Assembly (NCBI RefSeq): GCF_003797765.1
Contig: NZ_RKMB01000009.1
Span: 164,876 to 228,875 of the forward strand
Reading direction: 5' to 3'
DNA length: 64,000 nucleotides
Origin: Ramlibacter sp. WS9
GTDB taxonomy: Bacteria > Pseudomonadota > Gammaproteobacteria > Burkholderiales > Burkholderiaceae_C
Shown piece by piece: positions 38,751-46,437 of the stretch; the stretch's first letter is position 1, and the number at the start of each line of letters is the position of its first letter. The position numbers and the translations under genes were made by a program. The notes beneath the pieces are model-generated. The model made no database searches, was not told where the DNA came from, and saw nothing but the letters and a program-made list of their open reading frames with translations.

Positions 38751-38888
38751 ATGGACGTCACCACACTGCGCATCGCCGCCACGCTGGCTTGCTTCGCCGT
38801 CTTCACCGGCATCCTCTTCTGGGCATTCGCGCGCCGCAATCGCGGCCGTTTCGACGAGGCGGCCCGCATCCCTTTCGAGCAGGAATAG
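38751..38888 (+). CDS. ccoQ: cbb3 oxidase small subunit CcoQ
   Basis: A 45-residue single-helix peptide (MDVTTLRIAATLACFAVFTG, then LFWAFARRNRGRFDEAARIP) in the canonical position between ccoO and ccoP, with AAGGAG before the ATG. CcoQ stabilises the complex. Confidence 0.93.
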   Translation: MDVTTLRIAATLACFAVFTGILFWAFARRNRGRFDEAARIPFEQE

Positions 38889-38910
38889 GCAAAAGCCCAA
38901 GGAGAACGAT

Positions 38911-39828
38911 ATGAGCGATTTCAATGCCGACATCTGGTCGATCTATGTGGCAGCCGCCACGCTGCTGAGCATCGCCGCGTGCCTCATCCTTCTGTGGGTG
39001 ACGGCGCGGTCCAAGATCACCGGCGCCGCCGACAACACGACGGGGCACGTGTGGGACGAAGACCTGCGCGAATCCAACAATCCGATGCCGCGCTGGTGGA
39101 TGTGGTTGTTCGTGATCTCCATCGTGTTCTCGGTCTTGTACCTGGTGGCCTACCCGGGCCTCGGCAAGTACGAGGGCGAGCTGAAGTGGAGCACGCGTGC
39201 CGAGTACCGCGCCGAGATGGACAAGGCCGACAAGGCGTTGGCGCCGCTCTATGCGCAGTTCACCGGCAAGAAGGCCGAAGAACTGGCAGGGGACGCCAAC
39301 GCCATGGCCATCGGCGAGCGCCTCTTCATGAACAACTGCGCCCAATGCCACGGCTCGGACGCGCGCGGCAGCAAGGGCTTCCCGAACCTGGCCGACAGCG
39401 ACTGGCTCCACGGCGGGTCGCCGGAGAAGATCGTGGAGACCATCACCCAGGGCCGGCACGGGCAGATGCCCCCGATGGCCGCGGCCGTCGGATCGGCCGA
39501 CGACCTGAAGAATGTGGCGAACTACGTGCTCAGCCTTTCCGGCGCGCCGCACGACTCGGTGCGCAGCCAGCTGGGCAAAAGCAAGTTCATGGCCTGTGCC
39601 GCATGCCACGGCGCCGACGGCAAGGGCAACACCGCGCTGGGCGCGCCCAACCTGGCCGACGACATCTGGCTGCACGGCTGGGGCGAGCAAGCCATCATCT
39701 CCATCGTGACCTCCGGCAAGGTGAGCGACATGCCGGCCCAATCCGGCAAGCTCACCGAAGCGCAGATCCAGGTGCTCGGCGCCTATGTCTGGGGCCTGTC
39801 GAACAAGCCGGCGGTCATGAAGCCCTGA
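38911..39828 (+). CDS. ccoP: cbb3 oxidase diheme subunit III
   Basis: The 305-residue subunit has two N-terminal membrane helices (about 10-30 and 62-80) and two heme-c domains with CAQCHGSDARG and CAACHGADGKG and the matching Met ligands in GQMPPM and VSDMPAQ. CAAGGAGA precedes the ATG. It receives electrons from soluble or membrane cytochromes, possibly including the two small cytochromes of this island. Confidence 0.97.
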   Translation: MSDFNADIWSIYVAAATLLSIAACLILLWVTARSKITGAADNTTGHVWDEDLRESNNPMPRWWMWLFVISIVFSVLYLVAYPGLGKYEGELKWSTRAEYRAEMDKADKALAPLYAQFTGKKAEELAGDANAMAIGERLFMNNCAQCHGSDARGSKGFPNLADSDWLHGGSPEKIVETITQGRHGQMPPMAAAVGSADDLKNVANYVLSLSGAPHDSVRSQLGKSKFMACAACHGADGKGNTALGAPNLADDIWLHGWGEQAIISIVTSGKVSDMPAQSGKLTEAQIQVLGAYVWGLSNKPAVMKP

Positions 39829-39838
39829 CCTTGCGCCT

Positions 39839-41248
39839 GTGAAAGTCATTCCCATCGTTCCGGTTCCGTCGCAAGACAGCGGATCGCTGTACGAGGCGCA
39901 GACCAAGATCTACCCGCGCTCCGTCTCGGGCATCTTCTCGCGCTGGCGCTGGATTTTCGTGGCGCTGACGCAGCTGGTGTTCTACGGGCTGCCGTGGCTC
40001 GAGTGGGGGCAGCGGCAGGCGGTGCTGTTCGACCTCGGCGCGCGGCGGTTCTACATCTTCGGGTGGGTGCTGTATCCGCAGGACTTCATCTACCTCACGG
40101 GCCTGCTGGTCATCAGCGCGCTGTCGCTCTTCCTGTTCACCGCCGTGGCCGGGCGGCTGTGGTGCGGCTTCGCCTGCCCGCAGACGGTGTACACCGAGAT
40201 CTTCCTGTGGATCGAGCGCAAGGTCGAAGGCGACCGCAGCGCGCGCCTGCGCCTGGACGCCGCGCCGATGTCACTTGAGAAGCTGGTGAAAAAGTGGTCC
40301 AAGCACTTTTTCTGGATCTCCCTGTCCATGTGGACGGGCTTCACCTTCGTCGGCTTCTTCACGCCCATCCGCGAACTGGCGATGGAATTCCTGCAGACGC
40401 GCATGACGTCGTGGGAAGTGTTCTGGGTATTCTTCTACGGCATCGCCACCTATGGCAACGCCGGCTTCCTGCGCGAACAGGTGTGCAAGTACATGTGCCC
40501 CTACGCACGCTTCCAGAGCGCGATGTTCGACGCGGACACGTTGATCGTGAGCTATGACCCTGGCCGCGGCGAGCCACGCGGCGCGCGCTCGCGCAAGGCC
40601 GAACTGTCGACGCTGAGCCTGGGCGCTTGCGTGGACTGCACACTGTGCGTGCAGGTCTGCCCGACCGGCATCGACATCCGCGAGGGGCTGCAGTACGAGT
40701 GCATCGGCTGCGCCGCCTGCGTCGACGTGTGCGATACCGTGATGGACAAGATGAACTATCCGCGCGGCCTGATCCGTTTCACCACCCAGAACGCGCTGGC
40801 CGGTTCGTGGGACTCCCGGCAGATGTGGCGCCGCGTGCTGCGACCGCGCGTGTTGATTTATGGCGCGCTGCTGCTGGCGCTGTGCATCGGCGTGCTGGGC
40901 AGCCTGGTGGCGCGCATGCCGCTGAAGGTGGATGTGGTGCGCGACCGAGCGGCGCTCTCGCGCATCGTTGCGGGGGGCAAGCTGGAGAACGTGTACCGGC
41001 TGCAGGTCATGAACGCCACCGAGCAGCCGCAGCGCTACCGCATCACCGCCAAGGGGCTCGATGGACTGCAGGTCGCGTCGGACCCGGACGTGACCGTCGG
41101 GCCCGCGGAATCCCGCTGGGTGGCCGTTCGCCTCCAAATCACTTATGGCTCGGCCACGCCTGGCTCGCACCCCATCGAATTCTCGATCGGCGACGCGGTG
41201 CAGGGTGCGCACGTCGCCGAAAAGTCGGTCTTCATCGTTCCCCGCTAG
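39839..41248 (+). CDS. ccoG: cbb3 oxidase accessory ferredoxin-like protein
   Basis: The 469-residue inner-membrane protein has the RLWCGFACPQTVYTEIFLW signature, two [4Fe-4S] motifs (CVDCTLCVQVCPTG and CIGCAACVDVC), and a C-terminal Ig-like domain. CcoG reduces Cu(II) for oxidase assembly. The start is a GTG 10 bases after the ccoP stop. Confidence 0.95.
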   Translation: MKVIPIVPVPSQDSGSLYEAQTKIYPRSVSGIFSRWRWIFVALTQLVFYGLPWLEWGQRQAVLFDLGARRFYIFGWVLYPQDFIYLTGLLVISALSLFLFTAVAGRLWCGFACPQTVYTEIFLWIERKVEGDRSARLRLDAAPMSLEKLVKKWSKHFFWISLSMWTGFTFVGFFTPIRELAMEFLQTRMTSWEVFWVFFYGIATYGNAGFLREQVCKYMCPYARFQSAMFDADTLIVSYDPGRGEPRGARSRKAELSTLSLGACVDCTLCVQVCPTGIDIREGLQYECIGCAACVDVCDTVMDKMNYPRGLIRFTTQNALAGSWDSRQMWRRVLRPRVLIYGALLLALCIGVLGSLVARMPLKVDVVRDRAALSRIVAGGKLENVYRLQVMNATEQPQRYRITAKGLDGLQVASDPDVTVGPAESRWVAVRLQITYGSATPGSHPIEFSIGDAVQGAHVAEKSVFIVPR

Positions 41249-41257
41249 GAGCACCTC

Positions 41258-41530
41258 ATGAATCCAGCCAACGCAATCGCGCAATCCGCTCCGTGGTGGC
41301 GCTTCCCCTTCGTCTGGATGGTCATCGCGGGCCCGGCCGCCGTGGTGCTGGCGGGCGTGGCCACGGCCTTCATTGCGGTCCGCACGCCCGATCCTGTCGT
41401 GGCGGACGACTACTACCGCCGCGGCATCCAGATCAACCAGACGCTGGCAGAGCAGCGCAAGGCGCTGCTGCCCGCAGTGCAGGGCCGCAACCATGCGGCC
41501 ACGCCTGCGCCGGCCGTGCCCGGCCGCTGA
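41258..41530 (+). CDS. ccoH: FixH/CcoH-family assembly protein
   Basis: The 90-residue protein has one membrane helix (FVWMVIAGPAAVVLAGVATA) followed by RTPDPVVADDYYRRGIQINQ, the conserved FixH signature. It stabilises cbb3 subunits during assembly. AGGAGC precedes the ATG, and the gene follows ccoG by nine bases. Confidence 0.92.
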   Translation: MNPANAIAQSAPWWRFPFVWMVIAGPAAVVLAGVATAFIAVRTPDPVVADDYYRRGIQINQTLAEQRKALLPAVQGRNHAATPAPAVPGR

Positions 41531-41544
41531 AGCCAGGAGCAACC

Positions 41545-41787
41545 ATGCTCAGCATCGAGCGACTCATGTGCATCGCCTGGCCCGCGTTCCTAGCAGCCTG
41601 CATGCTCCAGGGCGTGGTGTTCGCGGTGGTGGACCCGATGGAGCTGGAGTGGTTCGGCCGGCCGCTGCCGTGGTCGCGCCAGGGCATCTACACCGCCGCG
41701 TTCTTTCTCTTCTGGGGTGCCACGGCGCTGGCGAGCCTGATGACTGTGCTGCTGAGCACACGCCGGGGAGACCGGCCCGAGACGTGA
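41545..41787 (+). CDS. Small two-helix membrane protein at the end of the cco operon
   Basis: This 80-residue protein has hydrophobic segments at about 10-28 and 47-70 with a short PMELEWFGRPLPWSRQ loop. Homologous small proteins are found at this place in betaproteobacterial cco operons, but I know no established role. CAGGAGC precedes the ATG and the gap to ccoH is 14 bases. Confidence 0.75.
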   Translation: MLSIERLMCIAWPAFLAACMLQGVVFAVVDPMELEWFGRPLPWSRQGIYTAAFFLFWGATALASLMTVLLSTRRGDRPET

Positions 41788-41821
41788 GTGTGCTGTAATT
41801 TGCGCAAATCACCTGCGCAAA

Positions 41822-43270
41822 GTGGCTGCTACTCCAGACTTCGACAATTCGGCCGCACGCCTGACGGGCCTGCTCGACTCGGCCATGGACGCCATCATCA
41901 TGGCCGACCACGAGCAGAACATCGTGCTGTACAACCGCGCGGCCGAAAGCATCTTCGGATGGTCTTCGGCCGAAATGATCGGCCAGCCCCTGACGCGGCT
42001 CATCCCCGAGCGCTACCGCGCGGGGCACGCGGAGCACGTGGAGCGCTTCGGCGCCACGGGCGTGACGTCCCGGCGCATGGGCTCGCGCAATGTGGTGTAC
42101 GGGCTGCGCTCCAACGGCGAAGAGTTTCCCATCGACGCGTCCATCTCGCACCTGGACACGCCCGAAGGCAAGGCGTACACGGTCATCCTGCGCGACGTGA
42201 CCGAGCGGGTGCGGGCCGAGCAGGAGCAGGCGCGCATGGCACAGCGGCTGTCGGGCCTGCTCGATTCGGCAATGGACGGCATCATCACCGTCGACGAACA
42301 GGAGAAGATCGTCTTTTACAACCGCGCGGCGGAGAAGATCTTCGGCTGGCCGGGAACGCAGATGCTGGGCCAGCGGCTGGGCGCGCTGCTGCCCGAGCGC
42401 TACCGCGCGTCGCACCATGAACACATCCGGCAGTTCGCCGCCACCGGCGTCACGTCGCGCCGCATGGGGGGCTCCACGGTGATCCACGGGCTGCGCGCGA
42501 CGGGCGAAGAATTCCCGATGGATGCGTCGATTTCGCAGCTGGACACGCCCGAGGGCAAGCTCTTCACGGTGATCCTGCGCGACGTGACCGAACGCGTGCG
42601 GGCCCAGCAAGACCTGGCCGCTTTCGCGGCGCAGGCCAGCGCCATCCGCGAGCAGGAAAAGAGCCGCGTGGCCCGCGAGCTGCACGACGAACTCGCGCAG
42701 TCCCTCACAGCCCTAAAAATGGATGCGATCTGGTCCCGCGACAACCTTCGGGATGATGCCGAAGGTGTGCGTGCCAAGCTCGAGGACATGCTCGCCATGC
42801 TCGATGCGAGCGTGGCCGCCACCCGCCGCATCGCCGCGGACCTTCGGCCATTGGTGCTCGACGACCTCGGCCTGGTGCCCGCCATCGAGTGGCTGGTGCA
42901 GAACTTCACCCAGCGCACCGGCGTTGCATGCGGCCTCGACGTCGACGACGAGCTCGAATTGCACGAGCCGTACGCAACGGCGGTGTTCCGCATCGTCCAG
43001 GAGTCGCTGGTCAACGTCGGCAAGCACGCGAAGGCGCGGCAGGTCAACGTTGTGCTGGACCGAACGGCCACGGAGATACGGCTCGCCGTGACGGATGACG
43101 GCGTGGGGTTCGACACTTCCGCCGCCCGCAAGCCGGCGTCGCTCGGGCTTGCCGGAGTGCGCGAGCGGGCCCAACTGGTGCAAGGCGATGTGACGGTGAA
43201 AAGCGAGCAGGGCGGCGGCACCACCGTCGAAGCGCGCATCCCCGTGCCTCGCGACGGAGATTCCGCATGA
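41822..43270 (+). CDS. Sensor histidine kinase with tandem FixL-like PAS domains
   Basis: The 482-residue cytoplasmic kinase has two closely similar PAS domains (about 14-133 and 137-262), a HisKA_3 dimerisation domain with the phospho-acceptor His288 in ARELHDELAQSL, and a NarX/NreB-type ATPase domain (VVEARIPV end). Both PAS domains keep a histidine (His69 and His198) at the position of the heme ligand in FixL (PERYRAGH and PERYRASH against FixL PEPYRHEH), so heme-based oxygen or NO sensing is plausible. The start is a GTG. The response regulator overlaps its end (ATGA). Confidence 0.87.
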   Translation: MAATPDFDNSAARLTGLLDSAMDAIIMADHEQNIVLYNRAAESIFGWSSAEMIGQPLTRLIPERYRAGHAEHVERFGATGVTSRRMGSRNVVYGLRSNGEEFPIDASISHLDTPEGKAYTVILRDVTERVRAEQEQARMAQRLSGLLDSAMDGIITVDEQEKIVFYNRAAEKIFGWPGTQMLGQRLGALLPERYRASHHEHIRQFAATGVTSRRMGGSTVIHGLRATGEEFPMDASISQLDTPEGKLFTVILRDVTERVRAQQDLAAFAAQASAIREQEKSRVARELHDELAQSLTALKMDAIWSRDNLRDDAEGVRAKLEDMLAMLDASVAATRRIAADLRPLVLDDLGLVPAIEWLVQNFTQRTGVACGLDVDDELELHEPYATAVFRIVQESLVNVGKHAKARQVNVVLDRTATEIRLAVTDDGVGFDTSAARKPASLGLAGVRERAQLVQGDVTVKSEQGGGTTVEARIPVPRDGDSA

Positions 43271-43899
43271 TAAGGCTGGTGATCGCGGACGACCACGCCA
43301 TCGTTCGCGAGGGTCTCAAGCGCCTCGTGGGCGGCGCCGAGGGAGTTGAATTGGTGGGCGAGGCGGCAGACGGCACCGAGGTGATGCGCGAAGTGCGCGA
43401 GAAGGAGTTCGACGTGCTCGTGCTCGATCTCTCGATGCCGGGGCGCAGCGGCATGGAGCTGATCAAGCTCGTCAAGGCCGAGAAACCGAAACTGCGCATC
43501 CTGGTCCTCAGCATGCACCAGGAGCTGCAATACGCGGTGCGCGCCATCAAGTCGGGCGCCAGCGGTTACCTCACCAAGGAAAGCGCGCCCGCCGAACTCG
43601 AACAGGCGATCCGCAAGATCGCCGCCGGCGGTGCGTACGTCACCGCGGAAGTGGCCGAGCAACTCGCGCTGGGCGCCATGCCCGGCAGCCAGGCGCACCC
43701 GCACGAAAGCCTCTCCGACCGCGAGTTCGAGGTGTTCCGCATGTTGGCTGCGGGCGTCTCGGTGACCGACATCGCCGGCCGCCTGAAGCTGTCGGTGAAG
43801 ACCGTGAGCACCCACAAGGCCAACCTGATGCAGAAGATGGGTTTGGCCAACCAGAGCGAACTGATTCGCTACGCACTGAAGCACGGGCTGGCGGACTAG
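43267..43899 (+). CDS. NarL/FixJ-family response regulator
   Basis: The 210-residue regulator has a receiver domain with Asp54 as phosphorylation site (VLVLDLSMPGRSG), Lys in YLTKESAP, and a C-terminal LuxR helix-turn-helix (LSDREFEVFRMLAAGVSVTD, then LKLSVKTVSTHKANLMQKMG). It is translationally coupled to the kinase gene. LuxR-type dimers bind inverted repeats spaced like the CTAGGA motif at 44290, making that its best candidate target. Confidence 0.93.
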   Translation: MIRLVIADDHAIVREGLKRLVGGAEGVELVGEAADGTEVMREVREKEFDVLVLDLSMPGRSGMELIKLVKAEKPKLRILVLSMHQELQYAVRAIKSGASGYLTKESAPAELEQAIRKIAAGGAYVTAEVAEQLALGAMPGSQAHPHESLSDREFEVFRMLAAGVSVTDIAGRLKLSVKTVSTHKANLMQKMGLANQSELIRYALKHGLAD

Positions 43900-43908
43900 G
43901 CTTTCGGC

Positions 43909-43969
43909 TGTCATGCCGGACTCGATCCGGGCATCTATCCCCTTGACTGTCATTGCGGGCTCGACCCGC
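43909..43969. repeat. Two dispersed-type palindromic repeats
   Basis: TGTCATGCCGGACTCG-ATCCGGGCAT (43909-43934) and TGTCATTGCGGGCTCG-ACCCGC (43948-43969) are members of a short palindromic family whose translation reads CHCGLDPQS or similar. A third copy lies at 58405-58430. They follow the regulator stop codon and could form hairpins in its mRNA end. Confidence 0.65.
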
Positions 43970-44025
43970 TGCTGCCCGAAGTCTGATCTCATCGAAGCGC
44001 TGCACAGCGACCTGTGCGGAGCCAC

Positions 44026-44265
44026 GGACGCCGGGTGGCCGATGCAGCGAATGTCCCCCGTCGGCGTGCGGCCTCCCTCCTCCTTTATTTCGCCGCATCG
44101 GCCACCCGGCATCCATGGGGGACCCAGTTGGCGCGCGACGCGAACACCTACAACGTCTCCCGGATCGGGGTGGTGGGGCGCTCTGCGCAGCGAAATAAAG
44201 GAGGAGGGAGCGGCTTGCCGCGACGGGGGACATTCGCAGCGCAGAGTGCCCCGCCGCCCCGATCC
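44026..44265. repeat. Pair of inverted hairpin elements with a shared 37-base core
   Basis: Element 1 has 26-base arms at 44026-44051 and 44089-44114 (two mismatches). Element 2 has 33-base arms at 44162-44194 and 44233-44265 (four mismatches). Their loops are inverted copies of one core (TGTCCCCCGTC...CTCCTCCTTTAT). The arms of the two elements differ in sequence while the cores match. No reading frame here is credible. The stretch fills the 490-base gap between the response regulator and the CheY-like gene. Confidence 0.75.
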
Positions 44266-44289
44266 CGCCCGGCCATGTCGATACGGCCG

Positions 44290-44318
44290 CTAGGAATTGT
44301 CCTAGTCCTGCTAGGGCG
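44290..44318 (+). promoter_or_regulatory. Composite CTAGGA motif, copy 2
   Basis: The layout is CTAGGA-ATTG-TCCTAG-T-CCTG-CTAGG-GCG, aligned base for base with the copy at 16365-16393 outside the two N4 spacers and one base. It lies 72 bases before the CheY-like gene, whose next neighbour is fnr paralog 2. CTAG is rare in this GC-rich DNA, so the match is unlikely to be chance. Confidence 0.65.
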
Positions 44319-44389
44319 CCCGCGAAGGCGTCTTTGCGCCGTGCACCGAGCCTCGATTCAGGCCCGCGCCGATGGGCGGGAAGAGGTGG

Positions 44390-44800
44390 ATGAACGACAG
44401 TACATCCATGGCGCAACGCACTTCACCCATCAAGGTTTTCCTGGCCGATGACTCGGCCCTGATCCGCACCCGCGTCGCCGCCATGTTGGCGAACGGGAAG
44501 ATCGACGTCGTCGGCCAGGCAGAAACACCCCAGGCCTGTATAGACGGGATCCTCGCAACCCGTCCCGACGTCGTGGTGCTGGACGTGCAGCTCGACGGCG
44601 GCCAGGGCCTCGAGGTGCTGAAGGCCGTGCATCCCGCCGCGCCTCGCATCGCTTTCGTCGTGTTCAGCAACAACTCCGGGCCGGCTTACCGCAAGCGCTA
44701 CCTGGACTCGGGCGCCGTGCGCTTCCTGGACAAGTCCGCCGAATTCGACCAGTTGCCCGGTGCCGTCGCAGCGGCCGCCCATCAAACCGTCTCCCTTTGA
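44390..44800 (+). CDS. Stand-alone CheY-like receiver protein
   Basis: The 136-residue protein is a receiver domain only: acidic pair in VFLADDSALIR, phosphorylation Asp65 in VVVLDVQLDGGQG, Ser in VVFSNNSG and Lys in FLDKSAEF. It has no output domain. Alternative starts are 44372 and 44408; 44390 is preceded by AAGAGG. It may be a phosphate sink or partner of the nearby sensor kinase. The gap to fnr paralog 2 is 26 bases, so they are probably cotranscribed. Confidence 0.88.
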   Translation: MNDSTSMAQRTSPIKVFLADDSALIRTRVAAMLANGKIDVVGQAETPQACIDGILATRPDVVVLDVQLDGGQGLEVLKAVHPAAPRIAFVVFSNNSGPAYRKRYLDSGAVRFLDKSAEFDQLPGAVAAAAHQTVSL

Positions 44801-44826
44801 GATCACCGAGAAAGCAAGAGCCCATC

Positions 44827-45615
44827 ATGTCCAACGCCGCCACTCTCGACATCGCCCGCACCATCCGCATCGCACCGGTTCCTTCGGTGCCCCGGGCCGT
44901 GTCGGTCGCACCGCTCAAGACGCAGTGCTCGACTTGCCACCTGCGCGACCTGTGCCTGCCGTGCGGCCTCTCCGTCCCGGACACGGAGCGTCTCGACGGA
45001 ATGATGTTCGCCCGCCGCAAGGTCGCCGCTGGGCAGCCGCTGTACAGCCAGGGCGACAAGTTCCAGTCCATCTATGCCGTGCGCATGGGCACGTTCAAGT
45101 CCAGCCTGACGCTGGCGGACGGCCGCGAGCAGGTCAGCGGGTTCCACATGGCCGGCGAGCTGATGGGCCTGGACGGCATCGCTTCCGGCGCGCATGCCAG
45201 CAGCGCGATCGCACTGGAGGACACCGAGATCTGCGCGATCCCCTACGCGCACCTCAACGAACTGGCGACGCAGAGCACCAACCTGCAGATGGTCGTCGCG
45301 CGCCTCATGAGCCGCGAGATCGTGCGCGAGCACAGCCTGATGATGCTCCTGGGCAGCATGAACGCGGAAGAGCGGCTGGCCGCCTTCCTGCTGAACCTGT
45401 CGCGGCGGCTCAAGGCGCGCGGCTACTCCCCGAGCGAATTCCACCTGCGCATGTCGCGCGCCGAGATCGGCAGCTACCTGGGCATGAAGCTCGAAACCGT
45501 GAGCCGCACCTTTTCCGCCTTCCAGCAGCAGGGCCTGCTGGAAGTCGACAAGCGGCACATCCGCATCCTGGACCTGGACGGCCTGACGCGCGCGTTCGGG
45601 TTGCGCGTCCAGTAA
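44827..45615 (+). CDS. Fnr-family oxygen-sensing regulator, paralog 2
   Basis: The 262-residue protein is strongly similar to paralog 1, with cluster ligands Cys34, Cys37 and Cys43 (CSTCHLRDLC) and Cys136 in TEICAIP; it also has an extra Cys46 next to the cluster loop. The DNA helix RAEIGSYLGMKLETVSRTFS is identical to that of paralog 1, so both should bind the same boxes. The N-terminal 30 residues are unlike paralog 1. Confidence 0.9.
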   Translation: MSNAATLDIARTIRIAPVPSVPRAVSVAPLKTQCSTCHLRDLCLPCGLSVPDTERLDGMMFARRKVAAGQPLYSQGDKFQSIYAVRMGTFKSSLTLADGREQVSGFHMAGELMGLDGIASGAHASSAIALEDTEICAIPYAHLNELATQSTNLQMVVARLMSREIVREHSLMMLLGSMNAEERLAAFLLNLSRRLKARGYSPSEFHLRMSRAEIGSYLGMKLETVSRTFSAFQQQGLLEVDKRHIRILDLDGLTRAFGLRVQ

Positions 45616-45687
45616 GCGGCGCGTGAACAGACCCGCCTTCATTTCCATTTCCAATTACGGCGCACCGCAGCGATACAGGAGTCAGCC

Positions 45688-46284
45688 ATGTCCATTGCCA
45701 TCCAGATCATCCGCGACGAGCACGCGGGCGTTGCCGCCGTACTGCGGTCCTTGCGACTGATGATGGCGCAAGGCGCCGGCGATGAACCCGAACGCTTCTT
45801 CGACGTGATTCGCGCGATGCTGTTCTACATCGACGAATTCCCGGAGAAGCTGCACCATCCCAAGGAATCCAACCTGTTGTTCCCGCTGCTGATCCGCAAG
45901 GCGCCGGAGCTCGCTCCGGTGATCCAGCGGCTGGAGGAAGACCATGCCGCCGGCGAGGGGCGTGTGCGCGAATTGCAGCACCTCCTGCTCGCGTGGGAAC
46001 TGATCGGCGAGTCGCGCCGCATGGCATTCGTCAAGGCCGCGGACGATTACGTCACGTTCTACCTCAATCACATGCGCACCGAAGAGACGGAGATCCTGCC
46101 TGTGGCCGCGCGCGTGCTGGCCGCGGAAGATTGGGCCGTTCTGGACGAGGCGTTCGAGCGCAGCCGAGACCCTTTGGCCGGTGGCACCACCGATCCCCGA
46201 TTCGACCGCCTGTTTACCCGCATCGTGATGGCCACACCCGCACCCATCGGGGTCGGGCCGGCGTTGCGGCACGCCACCGTGTGA
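45688..46284 (+). CDS. Hemerythrin-like (HHE) domain protein
   Basis: The 198-residue helical protein has the di-iron ligand pattern of HHE proteins: RDEHAGV, EKLHHPKESNLLFPLL, EEDHAAGEG and YLNHMRTEETEILPVA. It resembles YtfE/RIC-like and oxygen- or NO-binding hemerythrins but lacks the N-terminal ScdA domain. An AGGAGT site precedes the ATG. It lies between fnr paralog 2 and nirK, so a role in NO or oxygen handling is likely. Confidence 0.87.
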   Translation: MSIAIQIIRDEHAGVAAVLRSLRLMMAQGAGDEPERFFDVIRAMLFYIDEFPEKLHHPKESNLLFPLLIRKAPELAPVIQRLEEDHAAGEGRVRELQHLLLAWELIGESRRMAFVKAADDYVTFYLNHMRTEETEILPVAARVLAAEDWAVLDEAFERSRDPLAGGTTDPRFDRLFTRIVMATPAPIGVGPALRHATV

Positions 46285-46322
46285 GCGGCGCGGTGAGAAG
46301 GTGCCTGCCGTATGCACCTTCA

Positions 46323-46336
46323 TTGCGCTGAATCAA
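46323..46336 (+). promoter_or_regulatory. Fnr-like box with TACAGT -10, upstream of nirK
   Basis: TTGCGCTGAATCAA is followed by TACAGT at 46359-46364, exactly 32 bp from centre to centre. The left half-site carries CG in place of AC/AT, as in the box at 20962. The predicted start at 46371 gives a 67-base leader for nirK. Confidence 0.75.
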
Positions 46337-46437
46337 ACCTGCACCCGGGCACCGGTTCTACAGTGAACTCAACGGCGCACGAAGCCGTTGGCCCCGCGGG
46401 GGCCTCACCCGCGACAACAGAAAGTAGCAGGTTGGAT

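Noticed and set aside
43909..44265. Repeat-rich gap as a possible CRISPR array
   Set aside because: The repeats are palindromic and inverted, irregularly spaced, and no cas gene is in the window.
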